Shown here: piece by piece, positions 17,609 through 25,938 of the stretch
Numbering within the stretch: position 1 is the stretch's first letter
Layout of the letters: every line of letters starts with the position of its first letter
Origin: Pirellulales bacterium
GTDB lineage: Bacteria > Planctomycetota > Planctomycetia > Pirellulales > S012-138
NCBI GenBank assembly: GCA_028066245.1
Contig: JALCBR010000004.1
Span: forward strand, 1-64,000
Length of the DNA stretch: 64,000 bases
Direction: 5' to 3'
Notes under the pieces: generated by a model
Told to the model about the DNA's origin: nothing
Database searches by the model: none
What the model saw: only the letters and a program-made list of their open reading frames with translations
Made by a program: the position numbers and the translations under genes

Positions 17609-18268
17609 ATGATTGCTCCTCGACAAAAGACGCCGCAATCCGAGGAGGAGTTCCTCTCGCCTGCTTTGCCCTCAGCAGATCAAGGCCGCATGAAACCATC
17701 GACCACAGTAACAGAAGAAAGCGCTCTTGAGAGTTCCCGTGGCGGTCACAGTTCGCGCCCACACATGAAACGCAGCCAGATTTTGGTAGGAGCGATTTTG
17801 GGCTCGGTGGTGACGTTTCTGGTGAGCGTGATCATTTTGATTGCGATCAATTCAGATTCACTCCCCATCCTGACGGAAGATCGGCTGGAAACGGCCCAAT
17901 ATCTGTGGCGGAACTCCGGAATCAGGTCATACACGATGACAATTGAGATCAAAGGAGCACGGTCAGGCACAGTCGAGATCGAAGTAGAAGCCGGCAAGCC
18001 CACCAAGTTGATTCGGGACGGCGCAGCTCCCCCCCGTCGCACATGGGACGCCTGGACCATCGCCGGGCAATTCGAAATGATTGAACAGGACCTTGCCAAT
18101 CGGAAGAATCCGCAGAACGTGTTCGGTGTCCGTGAGTCAGACGACATTTCGATCTATGGAATTCTGGATGACCGCATCGGGATTCCCCGGCATTATCGGC
18201 GGATTGTGAAAGGGCAACCGTATGAGGTCGAGTGGATCATCAAGGAATTTACGCCTGACAGACGATGA
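17609..18268 (+). CDS. Membrane-anchored protein, DUF6174-like
   Basis: 219 aa as the longest frame. A polar N-terminus precedes one transmembrane segment (ILVGAILGSVVTFLVSVIILIAI), followed by an extracytoplasmic domain. The pattern ARYLWRNSGIRSYTMTIEI-like, GTVEIEVEAGKPTKL and a closing YGILDDRIGIPRHYRRI resembles small secreted DUF6174 proteins, but the Cys pair often seen in them is absent. Later ATG starts at 17690 (weak AAGG upstream) and 17765 (just before the membrane segment) are possible. Function unknown. Confidence 0.7.
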   Translation: MIAPRQKTPQSEEEFLSPALPSADQGRMKPSTTVTEESALESSRGGHSSRPHMKRSQILVGAILGSVVTFLVSVIILIAINSDSLPILTEDRLETAQYLWRNSGIRSYTMTIEIKGARSGTVEIEVEAGKPTKLIRDGAAPPRRTWDAWTIAGQFEMIEQDLANRKNPQNVFGVRESDDISIYGILDDRIGIPRHYRRIVKGQPYEVEWIIKEFTPDRR

Positions 18269-18448
18269 AAAGCTCGTGCAAATCGGTATGCTACCTTGGT
18301 TAAGTAGGCCAATTCGATCAGTGAGACCGTGAGGATTCCTGCGGTGCGCCATTTGATCGACTGATGCCGACTTTCCTCAAGATATGCTGAAGCTATGTGC
18401 CCTCGTCAGCTCACTTGCCCCAATTTACGCGAAACGGACGTCAAGACG

Positions 18449-19075
18449 ATGCGGATCATCCTGGTGGGTCCACCGGGCGCTGGCAAAGGAACGCAAGCGG
18501 CCAGGCTGGTGGATCATTTTCGCCTACCGCACATTTCTAGCGGCGATATGTTCCGTTCGGCGATTGAAGCCGGGACCGAATTGGGCAAGACGGCGAAGGG
18601 CTACATGGACCGGGGAGACCTCGTGCCCGATGACGTGACCATCGGCATGATCATGGAGCGAATCAATCAGCCGGATTGTGCCGCCGGATTCATGCTTGAT
18701 GGCTTTCCACGCACGTTGCCGCAAGCGGAGGCTTTGCAGGAAAGCCTGGCGTCTGCGGGGATTTCGCTGAATGCGGTTGTCCTCATTGAAGTACCGGACA
18801 GCGAGATCATTCGCCGCGTGGTTGGTCGGCGGCTGGACCCGCAGACTGGGCAGATCTACCACATTAATTTCAATCCTCCGCCAGTGGAAATCGCAGACCG
18901 CGTAATCCAACGCGAGGATGACACAGAAGTGACTTGCCGTTCGCGGCTGCAGAAATACCATTCGGAAACGGCCGCCATCCTTTCGTTCTATGACGATCTC
19001 GGTTTGTTGCGTCGAGTTGACGGGAACTGTTCTCCTGACGACGTGGCACGGAGCGTGATCCGAGCTTTGAGCTAA
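18449..19075 (+). CDS. adk: Adenylate kinase
   Basis: 208 aa. Interconverts ATP + AMP and 2 ADP in the cytoplasm. P-loop MRIILVGPPGAGKGTQAARL, AMP-binding SSGDMFR, GDLVPDDVTIGMI, FMLDGFPRTLPQAEAL, LID region RRLDPQTGQIYHINFNPP and the Arg segment SRLQKYHSETAAILSFY are all present. The LID lacks the four-Cys zinc site found in many Gram-positive enzymes. The ATG at 18449 begins right at the P-loop strand as usual; the frame extends to 18395. It is not near secY or ribosomal protein genes, where adk often lies. Confidence 0.95.
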   Translation: MRIILVGPPGAGKGTQAARLVDHFRLPHISSGDMFRSAIEAGTELGKTAKGYMDRGDLVPDDVTIGMIMERINQPDCAAGFMLDGFPRTLPQAEALQESLASAGISLNAVVLIEVPDSEIIRRVVGRRLDPQTGQIYHINFNPPPVEIADRVIQREDDTEVTCRSRLQKYHSETAAILSFYDDLGLLRRVDGNCSPDDVARSVIRALS

Positions 19076-19189
19076 TCGACGCTTGGCCCGCCGATTAATC
19101 GAGGATGTTTGCATCGCTCTTGTAGCGCACCGGCGGTGCGAGTTAGTTCGTTTTCGCATCATTCGCGCCCTGCCCTGCTTCATTTTGGT

Positions 19190-20008
19190 ATGACCTCTTC
19201 GTCATCGGCAACTTGGGCGAAAAAGGTCGTGCTCGTCACCGGGGCTTCAAGCGGTTTGGGCAAGGCGCTTGCCGCCGAGTTTGCAGCACAGGGCGCACAC
19301 GTGATTCTCACCGCTCGCGGCGCCGAGATGCTCCAAGCCACGGCAAGGGAAATCACCGCGGCTGGCGGCAGCGCGACACCGATCGTTGCCGATGTGACCG
19401 ATGATCAAAGTGTCGCACGGCTCTTCGCGCAGATTATCCAACAGCATGACCGCCTGGATGTGCTGGTTAACAACGTGGGCTTGTCCACGCGGAAGTCGGT
19501 CTGCGAGACAACAGCCGCCGACGTGACAGCGCAAATGGAAATCAACTTTCATTCCTTGGTGCGCTGCACGCACACAGCACTACCACACTTGAAGAAATCG
19601 CGAGGGCGGATCATCAACATTGGTTCGCTGGCTTCCAAAGTTGGCACGCGTTTCATGGGAGGTTATCCAGCATCCAAGCATGCAGTTGCCGCATACTCGC
19701 AGCAATTGCGCATGGAATTGAACGGTTCCGGCGTCAGCGTACTGTTGGTTTGTCCCGGACCGATCGCGAGGGATGTCCAACGCTCCTACAGCGCAGAGGA
19801 GGACGATAGCTTGCCGGATCACGCAGCCGAACCGGGAAGTGGCGCAAAGATCAAAGCGCTTGATCCTGTCCGGCTGGCAAGCAAGGTTGTCAGCGCCGCC
19901 GCGAAGCGGAAGCCGGAAATCGTCGTACCTGGCAAAGCCCGCTTGCTGTTCACAATCGCCCAGTTGTCTCCTCGGCTCGGCGATTGGCTCTTACGCAAAT
20001 TCACCTAG
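19190..20008 (+). CDS. Short-chain dehydrogenase/reductase
   Basis: 272 aa, classical SDR. NAD(P)-binding VLVTGASSGLGKALA, LVNNVGLS, INIGSLASK and catalytic YPASKHAVAAYS (Tyr and Lys). NAR-type Arg in ILTARG suggests NADP preference. The C-terminus (LSPRLGDWLLRKF) resembles the membrane-near ends of DHRS7-like SDRs, but this is a loose match. The ATG at 19190 was chosen because upstream residues are not SDR-like. It follows adk by about 115 nt on the same strand. Substrate unknown. Confidence 0.88.
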   Translation: MTSSSSATWAKKVVLVTGASSGLGKALAAEFAAQGAHVILTARGAEMLQATAREITAAGGSATPIVADVTDDQSVARLFAQIIQQHDRLDVLVNNVGLSTRKSVCETTAADVTAQMEINFHSLVRCTHTALPHLKKSRGRIINIGSLASKVGTRFMGGYPASKHAVAAYSQQLRMELNGSGVSVLLVCPGPIARDVQRSYSAEEDDSLPDHAAEPGSGAKIKALDPVRLASKVVSAAAKRKPEIVVPGKARLLFTIAQLSPRLGDWLLRKFT

Positions 20009-20171
20009 TGGAATGACGTGCATTGCGCATGTGACTCGATGAATGAAACTTGGTTAGTTGTTTGTTCGGCAGTGTTCTCATGACTAAGATCGTTCAAAGA
20101 CCATCGCCTGTAACATGGTTGGGATCGTGATTCGGCCCTTCCTTTTCTCCTGGGGGCAACGGAACCTGCAC

Positions 20172-20558
20172 GTGACCACACCTGATCCATTGGGCTCGAT
20201 TGTTTGGCGTGACTTGACGGTGGCAAACGCTGAACAGATTTGCGAGTTCTATCGCGATGTCGTTGGTTGGAAATCAACGCCTGTAAAAGTGGGCGAGTAC
20301 CACGATTTCAACATGCATGCCGAAGGGGACGAGGACGGGACAGCTGGCATCTGCCACGCCCAAGGTGCCAACGCGAATCTGCCGGCACAGTGGCTGATCT
20401 ATATCACCGTTCCGAGTGTAGAAGACGCCGCCAACCGTTGCCGAGAACTGGGCGGGAAGGTGTTGGACGGCCCTCGTTCGTTGGGCTCGCGATTGTTTTG
20501 TGTGATCCAGGATCCTGCGGGTGCGGTTTGCGCGCTGATTGAGCCCCCAGCTTCCTAG
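20172..20558 (+). CDS. VOC (glyoxalase/bleomycin resistance fold) family protein
   Basis: 128 aa from a GTG at 20172. Two paired beta-alpha-beta modules: PLGSIVWRDLTVANAEQICEF..VVGW and WLIYITVPSVEDAANRCRELGGKVLDGP, ending in FCVIQDPAGAVCALIEP. This is the common VOC single-domain plan, similar to uncharacterised lactoylglutathione-lyase-like proteins. An ATG at 20115 adds 19 residues unlike family N-termini. Metal ligands are not fully conserved by eye, so enzymatic activity is uncertain. Confidence 0.78.
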   Translation: MTTPDPLGSIVWRDLTVANAEQICEFYRDVVGWKSTPVKVGEYHDFNMHAEGDEDGTAGICHAQGANANLPAQWLIYITVPSVEDAANRCRELGGKVLDGPRSLGSRLFCVIQDPAGAVCALIEPPAS

Positions 20559-20665
20559 AACATCTCCTTGATTGGTGTTCTGTTCGTCGGCAGTTCCTCG
20601 TTTCGCGGACGCTGACCGGTTGTGGCTGTTCTGAAGCGTGCCCGCACGCAGCGTCAACGGTGACG

Positions 20666-20909
20666 AACTTGAACAATGACAATTTCGCCCGTACGCCTCA
20701 AGGGGGAGGGCGCAAACGCTTCACACCCAGCGACCTAGCCGGGAATATCACCAGCAAGTCCCTATGGTGTTCGCTAGCGCGCAGGGCGGCCCCGAAACAT
20801 CCCCGCATTGGACCAATGTTATTTAATTTCGCCCTGTACGCATGAGAGCATGCGCGTGGGCTCCCATCGCGGGATGACTTGACAAGATCCGCCTGGGCTA
20901 GCGGAACAG
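20666..20909 (-). repeat. Interspersed repeat, copy B, rearranged
   Basis: Shares modules with the repeats at 4321 and 61631 but in reverse orientation and altered. The ends at 20666-20700 and about 20806-20852 both read TTTCGCCC(T)GTACGC in the same direction, so they are direct here and inverted in the other copies. The body keeps GCGCAAACGCTTCACACCCA but lacks about 40 bp of the spacer. The outer flank CTCCCATCGCGGGATGACTT (20861-20880) and GCGGAACAG (20901-20909) is intact. A second TAGCGGAACAG at 21210-21220 lies beyond an IS remnant. This copy looks decayed. Confidence 0.8.
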
Positions 20910-21009
20910 TAATTGCGCAGGTACTCCAGCGCTGACTTTCACGCTTAAACGGCCGCGGAGTTCCTCCAGCTTGGCCTCCGGGTATTCTTCTGACCTGTCC
21001 TGGCAAACT

Positions 21010-21212
21010 TGGTCCAGGCGGACTGCAAGGAAATTCGTTACCTTGCATTTTGAAGGAGGATCAGATCCATGAAGAAAAAGCGTTACACGGAAGAGCAGAT
21101 CGCCTTTGCGCTGTGGCAAGCGGAATCCGGCACGGTCGTGTCGGAAATCATTCGCAAAATGCGTGCGTTGATAGCACGATGTCAGAATGATTGGCCGCGC
21201 AGCGGTCGATAG
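21010..21212 (+). mobile_element. IS3-family (IS407-like) remnant: end plus orfA start
   Basis: The terminal TGGTCCAGGCGGACTGCAAG (21010-21029) and leader match the right end of the IS at 28861-29635. A good ribosome site (AAGGAGG) precedes the ATG at 21069, and the first residues MKKKRYTEEQIAFALWQAES and VVSEIIRKM are those of an IS407-type orfA. IS similarity stops near 21162 and an unrelated tail reaches a stop at 21212, 47 codons in all. The rest of the element is missing, so it is not functional. Confidence 0.85.
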
Positions 21213-21361
21213 CGGAACAGCAATCAAAGAAACGCTCTAAACCTAAAAGAACATTCTGACTGATTCCAGCAGCCACTTGTATCGAATGTGCAAGTAATCC
21301 GGCAAACCAAGCTCTCCAGGTGAAGCCGGCGAATAGCGATAATACAACCTAGATTTTGAGT

Positions 21362-22549
21362 ATGAGATTTACTCAACTGAATTCGCTTTCCGAGTTGCGA
21401 GAGAACTCCCAGCGGTGGGACGATCTTTGGTGGCGAAGTAACGTGACGACGCCCACCGTTCGAGCCGAGTTGTTGGCCCAATGGGTTGAACATTTCACGG
21501 CTTCCCGACAGTTCATTGTGCTGGCGGTCGAAGACCAAGGTGACTTTGTTGCGGCGTTGCCGCTTGCTAGCGGTGCGCGAGTGTTGGGGAGTCTGCCGTG
21601 CGGGCAAGTGCCCAGGAATTGCTGGGCCGATTGTGGTGAGTTCTTGCTCGATCCAGGTGCCGAGGTCAAGGCGGTATTCGATCGGCTAGTTGACGGTTTG
21701 AAAAAACTACCCTGGGGGGTCATCTGCGCCGACGGAATCGACGTGCAATCTTCTCAATGGAAACCATTGCTCGATCGCTTGCAGTCCGAAGGGCTTCCAA
21801 CATACACACGGCCCTGGTGGCACGTCGGGCTGATTGACATCGGCAGTGACTGGGAACAGTACGAGCGCTCCCTATCGGGGAACCATCGGCGCTCGATACA
21901 CAAAGCCCTACGCCGACTCGGAGCGGAAAAACGTGTCGAACTGAAAAGATGTAACCACCTTTCTCGGCAGGATGTTGACAAATTGCTACGCCGGTTTTGC
22001 GAAATCGAAAACGAAAGCTGGAAAGGCGAAGCGGGCTCGTCTATTCAAAAGTCGCCTGGCATGTTTGAATTCTATCGACGACAGGCTGAACAACTCGCGG
22101 ATTGGGGCCAGGTGGAATTCCAGTTCCTTGAGCACGATGATCGATTGTTGGCTGCGGAATACGGATTCGCCGCCAAAGGTGTCTATTTCTCCAACAAAAT
22201 CGCTTATGCGCCGCGTTATGCGAATGTTGGTCCCGGCAAACTGCTCCGTTACCACCAGTTGAAGCAGTATTTTGAACAAGACGATTACCATGTGCTCGAT
22301 ACATTGGGAATTCTCAGTGACTCGAACGCCAAATGGGCAACGCGGTCGTACACGTCAAGCGGGCTCTTGATGAGCACGGGTTCAGTTTTGGGAAACACGG
22401 TGGTATGTAGCTATAAGCGTGTTTTGCCTATCGTGAAGAAACTGGTGGGAAGATCAACTGGGGCGCTGCCTTCCCCAAACCTGGGTGCGGCCCGATACAT
22501 GACAACAAATCCCGTGCACGAAAAAGCCGTTGAACCACATCCAGCGTGA
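21362..22549 (+). CDS. GNAT/FemAB-like acyltransferase (BioF2-like)
   Basis: 395 aa. The middle and C-terminal part resembles the CelD/BioF2-like GNAT fold of two GNAT-like halves: YERSLSGNHRRSIHKALRRL, ENESWKGEAGSSI, FEFYRRQAEQLADWGQVEFQFLEHDDRLLAAEYGF and YANVGPGKLLRYHQLKQYF. Such proteins acylate polysaccharides, lipids or peptides, and are often found in exopolysaccharide loci, but no such genes adjoin. A TTG six nt upstream of the ATG at 21362 is a possible start. Substrate unknown. Confidence 0.82.
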   Translation: MRFTQLNSLSELRENSQRWDDLWWRSNVTTPTVRAELLAQWVEHFTASRQFIVLAVEDQGDFVAALPLASGARVLGSLPCGQVPRNCWADCGEFLLDPGAEVKAVFDRLVDGLKKLPWGVICADGIDVQSSQWKPLLDRLQSEGLPTYTRPWWHVGLIDIGSDWEQYERSLSGNHRRSIHKALRRLGAEKRVELKRCNHLSRQDVDKLLRRFCEIENESWKGEAGSSIQKSPGMFEFYRRQAEQLADWGQVEFQFLEHDDRLLAAEYGFAAKGVYFSNKIAYAPRYANVGPGKLLRYHQLKQYFEQDDYHVLDTLGILSDSNAKWATRSYTSSGLLMSTGSVLGNTVVCSYKRVLPIVKKLVGRSTGALPSPNLGAARYMTTNPVHEKAVEPHPA

Positions 22550-22741
22550 AAGCTATGAGGAAAAACGGAAAACCAGATGACGCCAATCTTTCGGGATCAA
22601 ATCTCGTGTTGCGGTGAAATTCAAACACGCCAGACATGTCGGCGGCCATCGTATCCGGAATGAACTCCAAGACGCCATCAGCCGTCGCCGACGAAGTCCT
22701 TGGACTCTGCCACTTCCGCCGCCCTGTATGGCGAAAGCCGT

Positions 22742-23929
22742 TCAGAATCGGAACGACGTAGAAATCGAGAGCGTGTTGTCGAAGGCGCGGTCGAGGGCTT
22801 CTTCGTCGATCGCCAGACTCCGGCCAAAGGCGTACCCGATTTCAATTCCACCAGCAATTCCGCGAATGGATCGTCGTTCGACTCCCAATGACAACTGGAA
22901 ATGAGAGTATCGCAGCGGGCGTGTGATTCCATCCGGTCTCTCAATGTACCACGTGTTGCCGCCTGGCCCACCGCCAAGGTAACTCCACCACTGACTATCG
23001 CCGGTGTCTGTCATTCGATACGAGACGCGCGGGTTTGGCAGCATAATGTTGAAGTGTAAGTCGTCGCGCGGTTTCCATTCCAGGCCGGCCATCGGCATCA
23101 CCGGGAATGGTGCTTGGCTGCCCATGTAGCCGGCACCGACCATCATCTGCAAGGTGTCCGTCCAATGGATGCGTCCCATGGCCATCAACATCAACTGAAC
23201 TTCGTCGGCTTCGACGCGGCTTGTGTCAACCAGCGTGTTGGCTCCGCCCATCAACATGAACGTTACTCGATCTGAAATGCGACGTTGCCCAATCGCCTTC
23301 AAGCCAAGTTGCAGACCTTGCGTGCTGATTTCTCCCGACATGCCGACGTTTGTTTGAAGCATCACTACCGAGTCGTCACCAAACCTGACCGGCATACCGA
23401 GTCCCAGTGAGAGTTGATACAACTCGCCTGGCAAAGCAAGATCGGTAGGCGAGTCGAGCATAGAGATGCCGGCGCCCACATTAACATTCATCGGCGCTAT
23501 GAAAATCGGCGGGATCATTGAGCCAGCTTGCGCGGAAACTTCCTGCATTCCGAAACCATCAGTGTCACTGTCGGCCAACCACTGATAGCGAATACCAGAG
23601 CCACGCCCGCCCATTCCCAATCCCCTCCCGCTCATCATGCCATCGTTACCACCGAGCCCTTGCATGCCGCGTTGGGTCGGGACGGTGCTGGCATTCCAGG
23701 AATTGTTGTCGGCTGGAATCGCTAAGGGGTCATACAACGGTTCAGCGTTGTACTCGTCAGCTTTGAACCAGACATCGTCGTATGTCGCAGCAACAGGCGG
23801 TAAACGAAGTGGGGCAGTGGCTGACTGGGCGCGCGCTACATCAGAGCAACTCACGACGCTTAGTCCGAAAAGGACAAGGGTCGCCAGCGAAGATAATTGT
23901 CGTGACTGTGGTCGAACAAGCGTTTGCAC
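22742..23929 (-). CDS. Predicted outer-membrane beta-barrel protein, DUF6268-like
   Basis: 395 aa. A signal peptide (hydrophobic LATLVLFGLSVVS, cleavage near ARAQ) precedes a Gly/Met-rich region (GLGGNDGMMSGRGLGMGGRG), then alternating beta-strand patterns (VNVGAGISML, YQLSLGLGMPVRFG, FNIMLPNPRVSYRMT, LGVERRSIRGIAGGIEIGYAFGRSL). It ends in SISTSFRF with a terminal Phe, as outer-membrane barrels do for BAM recognition. The start is GTG at 23929 with GGAGG 11 nt before. Family assignment to DUF6268 is from memory of its pattern. Probably an outer-membrane protein of unknown role. Confidence 0.78.
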   Translation of the reverse strand: MQTLVRPQSRQLSSLATLVLFGLSVVSCSDVARAQSATAPLRLPPVAATYDDVWFKADEYNAEPLYDPLAIPADNNSWNASTVPTQRGMQGLGGNDGMMSGRGLGMGGRGSGIRYQWLADSDTDGFGMQEVSAQAGSMIPPIFIAPMNVNVGAGISMLDSPTDLALPGELYQLSLGLGMPVRFGDDSVVMLQTNVGMSGEISTQGLQLGLKAIGQRRISDRVTFMLMGGANTLVDTSRVEADEVQLMLMAMGRIHWTDTLQMMVGAGYMGSQAPFPVMPMAGLEWKPRDDLHFNIMLPNPRVSYRMTDTGDSQWWSYLGGGPGGNTWYIERPDGITRPLRYSHFQLSLGVERRSIRGIAGGIEIGYAFGRSLAIDEEALDRAFDNTLSISTSFRF

Positions 23930-24312
23930 CGCCTACTGTCCTCCCAAAATGGTAGAAGTAGTTTCAACACCATGTTTCTGGTTATCCGACAATCGTTCTT
24001 CATGGCAAAATCGCTTTGCATGGTTGCCGGAAAGGCTTGAAACAGCTTCAAGGTCGCCCCTCTTAGAACGAACTACAATTGTCGTCAAGATTGAAGCGGA
24101 TCTACCGGAGGTGCGAGTACAGCCTGCACTTTGCTTGGAGTTGTTCGTGCAATAGAGGGTTGTTTTGCTTTATTGGGGACTGCGCGGCTGTTGAGCCTGA
24201 TTGGTGCTAGCAAACACCGCAAATGCGGCCGATTCTGATCTAATATCAGTTTCCACAGTGTCGCGCAGCCGCCAATTGCCGTCAGAGGTCCGCGTCTCGC
24301 ACGCCGTGCCGA

Positions 24313-24372
24313 GAAAAACCCTCGAAACTTCTCCAAAACTTCCGCAACTTTTAACACGGGCGAGGGTTTTTC
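24313..24372. other. Perfect 12-bp inverted repeat with 36-nt loop
   Basis: GAAAAACCCTCG (24313-24324) pairs perfectly with CGAGGGTTTTTC (24361-24372). In RNA the right arm ends in five U residues, so it could act as a terminator or leader attenuator just before the operon starting at 24441. The rest of the 510-nt region 23930-24440 shows no gene. Confidence 0.55.
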
Positions 24373-24440
24373 ATTGATTGAGGAACAACGTTTGTGCTGG
24401 ATAGGGGCCACCGCTTCACCGCAGCGTTTTCGGAGTCATC

Positions 24441-25139
24441 TTGGACCAAATTCAACAGGCCTTTGATAAGCTTCGGGATTCCGTTGCACTCGGCGATACT
24501 ACGCCGATTTTGTCTTTGACCGTATATCTATTCACGGCAGGCGCGTTGGCGTTGATCGTTCGACTCCTATACCGCAAATGCAGTGGCTCACCATCCGACA
24601 CTGAATCGCTGTCACGCGTTTTTCCGCTGCTTGCGATAGTTACGACCGGCGTTATTGCCGTCGTCAAATCGTCCTTAGCCTTATCGCTCGGGCTTGTCGG
24701 CGCGTTATCGATCGTGCGATTTCGTGCAGCGATCAAAGACCCGGAGGAGCTAGTTTACCTATTCCTGTGCATCGCGATTGGCTTAGCCCTTGGCGCTGAG
24801 CAGCCTTTGCTGGCGATCACATTTGTCGCCGTTGCAACAGTTTTTATCGTAGGCATGCGACTTACAAGCGGAGGCATGCGAAGACAACGACTCATGCTCA
24901 CTATCACGGGCGAAGCAGCGCAGTGCTTTCCTGAAGACGGATCGAGCATCAACTCGGCGGTTGAGTCCGTCGTGGGCAAATATTCACTGCAAAGATTTGA
25001 TGTTGAAAATGGGAGGGCGCAAATCCGGCTCGTTCTTGGCGAAATGAACGCCAAGAAATCTGCAAATCTCATTGCAAAGCTGCAAAACACCTTGCCGGAG
25101 TGCGATGTGTCTTACGTTAACCTGAACTCATCCATTTAG
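24441..25139 (+). CDS. DUF4956 family membrane protein
   Basis: 232 aa. About four membrane segments (LTVYLFTAGALALIVRLLY, VFPLLAIVTTGVIAVVK, LVYLFLCIAIGLALGA, LLAITFVAVATVFIVGM) and the family signature SLALSLGLVGALSIVRFR-AAIKDPEEL between them. A soluble C-terminal domain (ferredoxin-like by pattern) follows. DUF4956 proteins commonly sit beside VTC-domain proteins, as here (13 nt to the next gene). The TTG start at 24441 is decided by GGAG five nt upstream. Function unknown; the pairing suggests a membrane partner in polyphosphate or phosphate-polymer handling. Confidence 0.9.
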   Translation: MDQIQQAFDKLRDSVALGDTTPILSLTVYLFTAGALALIVRLLYRKCSGSPSDTESLSRVFPLLAIVTTGVIAVVKSSLALSLGLVGALSIVRFRAAIKDPEELVYLFLCIAIGLALGAEQPLLAITFVAVATVFIVGMRLTSGGMRRQRLMLTITGEAAQCFPEDGSSINSAVESVVGKYSLQRFDVENGRAQIRLVLGEMNAKKSANLIAKLQNTLPECDVSYVNLNSSI

Positions 25140-25152
25140 TTGGCGGAATTGC

Positions 25153-25914
25153 GTGGTTGCCAGTCTTATCAACTCGGAATTAGCTGCAAGATTCTCACTC
25201 GTGGATACGGGCGAAACCCGTACGGATCTTGCCCGCCGCCGCGAGGTCAAATATGCGCTTCCGCAGATGGATATAGGAAAACTACGGCGTCTGCTTGAAG
25301 TCAATTGCCAGCGATTGATTCACAGCGGTCAGGTTTCAGTCGTCCGTAGCATCTACTTTGATGATTCCCGGCTGTCTGCCTGTCGCGCCAATCTTGATGG
25401 ACTGGGGCTGCGGCGCAAGCTGCGAATTCGCTGGTATGATACACCAATGCCAGGAACAAAATTCTTTGCTGAAATTAAGTGGCGCGACAATCGCGCGACC
25501 GGTAAACACCGCATGCAAATGTGTTCGGACAAGCCATTAGCGGAACTCTCTTATGAGGAAATCCGTCGAGGCTTAGTGGATTCGATTCCCGAGTACTTGG
25601 CCGCTGACGCGGCGCGGTATCACGAGCCCGTCGTTGTTGTCGAATACAAGCGCGAACATTTTGCAAGCAGTGATGGACTTCGCATCACACTGGATTACGA
25701 CCTGAGATTCTACGACCAGTTTGCGAAAAGGATGATCTCGTTGACCTTCCCGAAACCACTCGAGGGTTTCATTGTGCTTGAGGGCAAGACGCCACTGGGC
25801 CGTGAATCCGAACTACGCCAGTGGTTTCACCCTTTGACGCCTAGGGCAACTCGGTGTTCAAAATACGTTTATGGTTGCCGCGAGATCGGCATCATTGGCT
25901 CGCATGAGATCTGA
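25153..25914 (+). CDS. VTC domain protein (polyphosphate polymerase-like)
   Basis: 253 aa, one VTC tunnel domain. Motifs: RREVKYALP, VVRSIYFDDS, RRKLRIRWYD, KFFAEIKWRDN, VVVVEYKREHF, LRITLDYDLRFYD, FIVLEGKT and CSKYVYG. The ring of basic residues and the Glu in the EIK and LEGKT strands match the yeast Vtc4-type active site, which makes polyphosphate from ATP, and related bacterial proteins. No transmembrane segment; it is probably anchored by the DUF4956 partner. The start is GTG at 25153. It is 24 nt before the next gene, so it is in one operon with its neighbours. Confidence 0.88.
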   Translation: MVASLINSELAARFSLVDTGETRTDLARRREVKYALPQMDIGKLRRLLEVNCQRLIHSGQVSVVRSIYFDDSRLSACRANLDGLGLRRKLRIRWYDTPMPGTKFFAEIKWRDNRATGKHRMQMCSDKPLAELSYEEIRRGLVDSIPEYLAADAARYHEPVVVVEYKREHFASSDGLRITLDYDLRFYDQFAKRMISLTFPKPLEGFIVLEGKTPLGRESELRQWFHPLTPRATRCSKYVYGCREIGIIGSHEI

Positions 25915-25938
25915 GTTTGTAACGAAGAGGAGTTCGAT

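Noticed and set aside
6885-19180. CCCTGCCCTGCT sequence shortly before the starts at 6923 and 19190
   Set aside because: Only two matches at different distances from the starts; no support as a promoter element and could be chance in GC-rich DNA.
20898-21009. Coding remnant on the minus strand between repeat copy B and the IS end
   Set aside because: A protein-like stretch (EEYPEAKLEELRGRL) can be read, but it is too short and has no recognised family, so it is not listed as a gene fragment.
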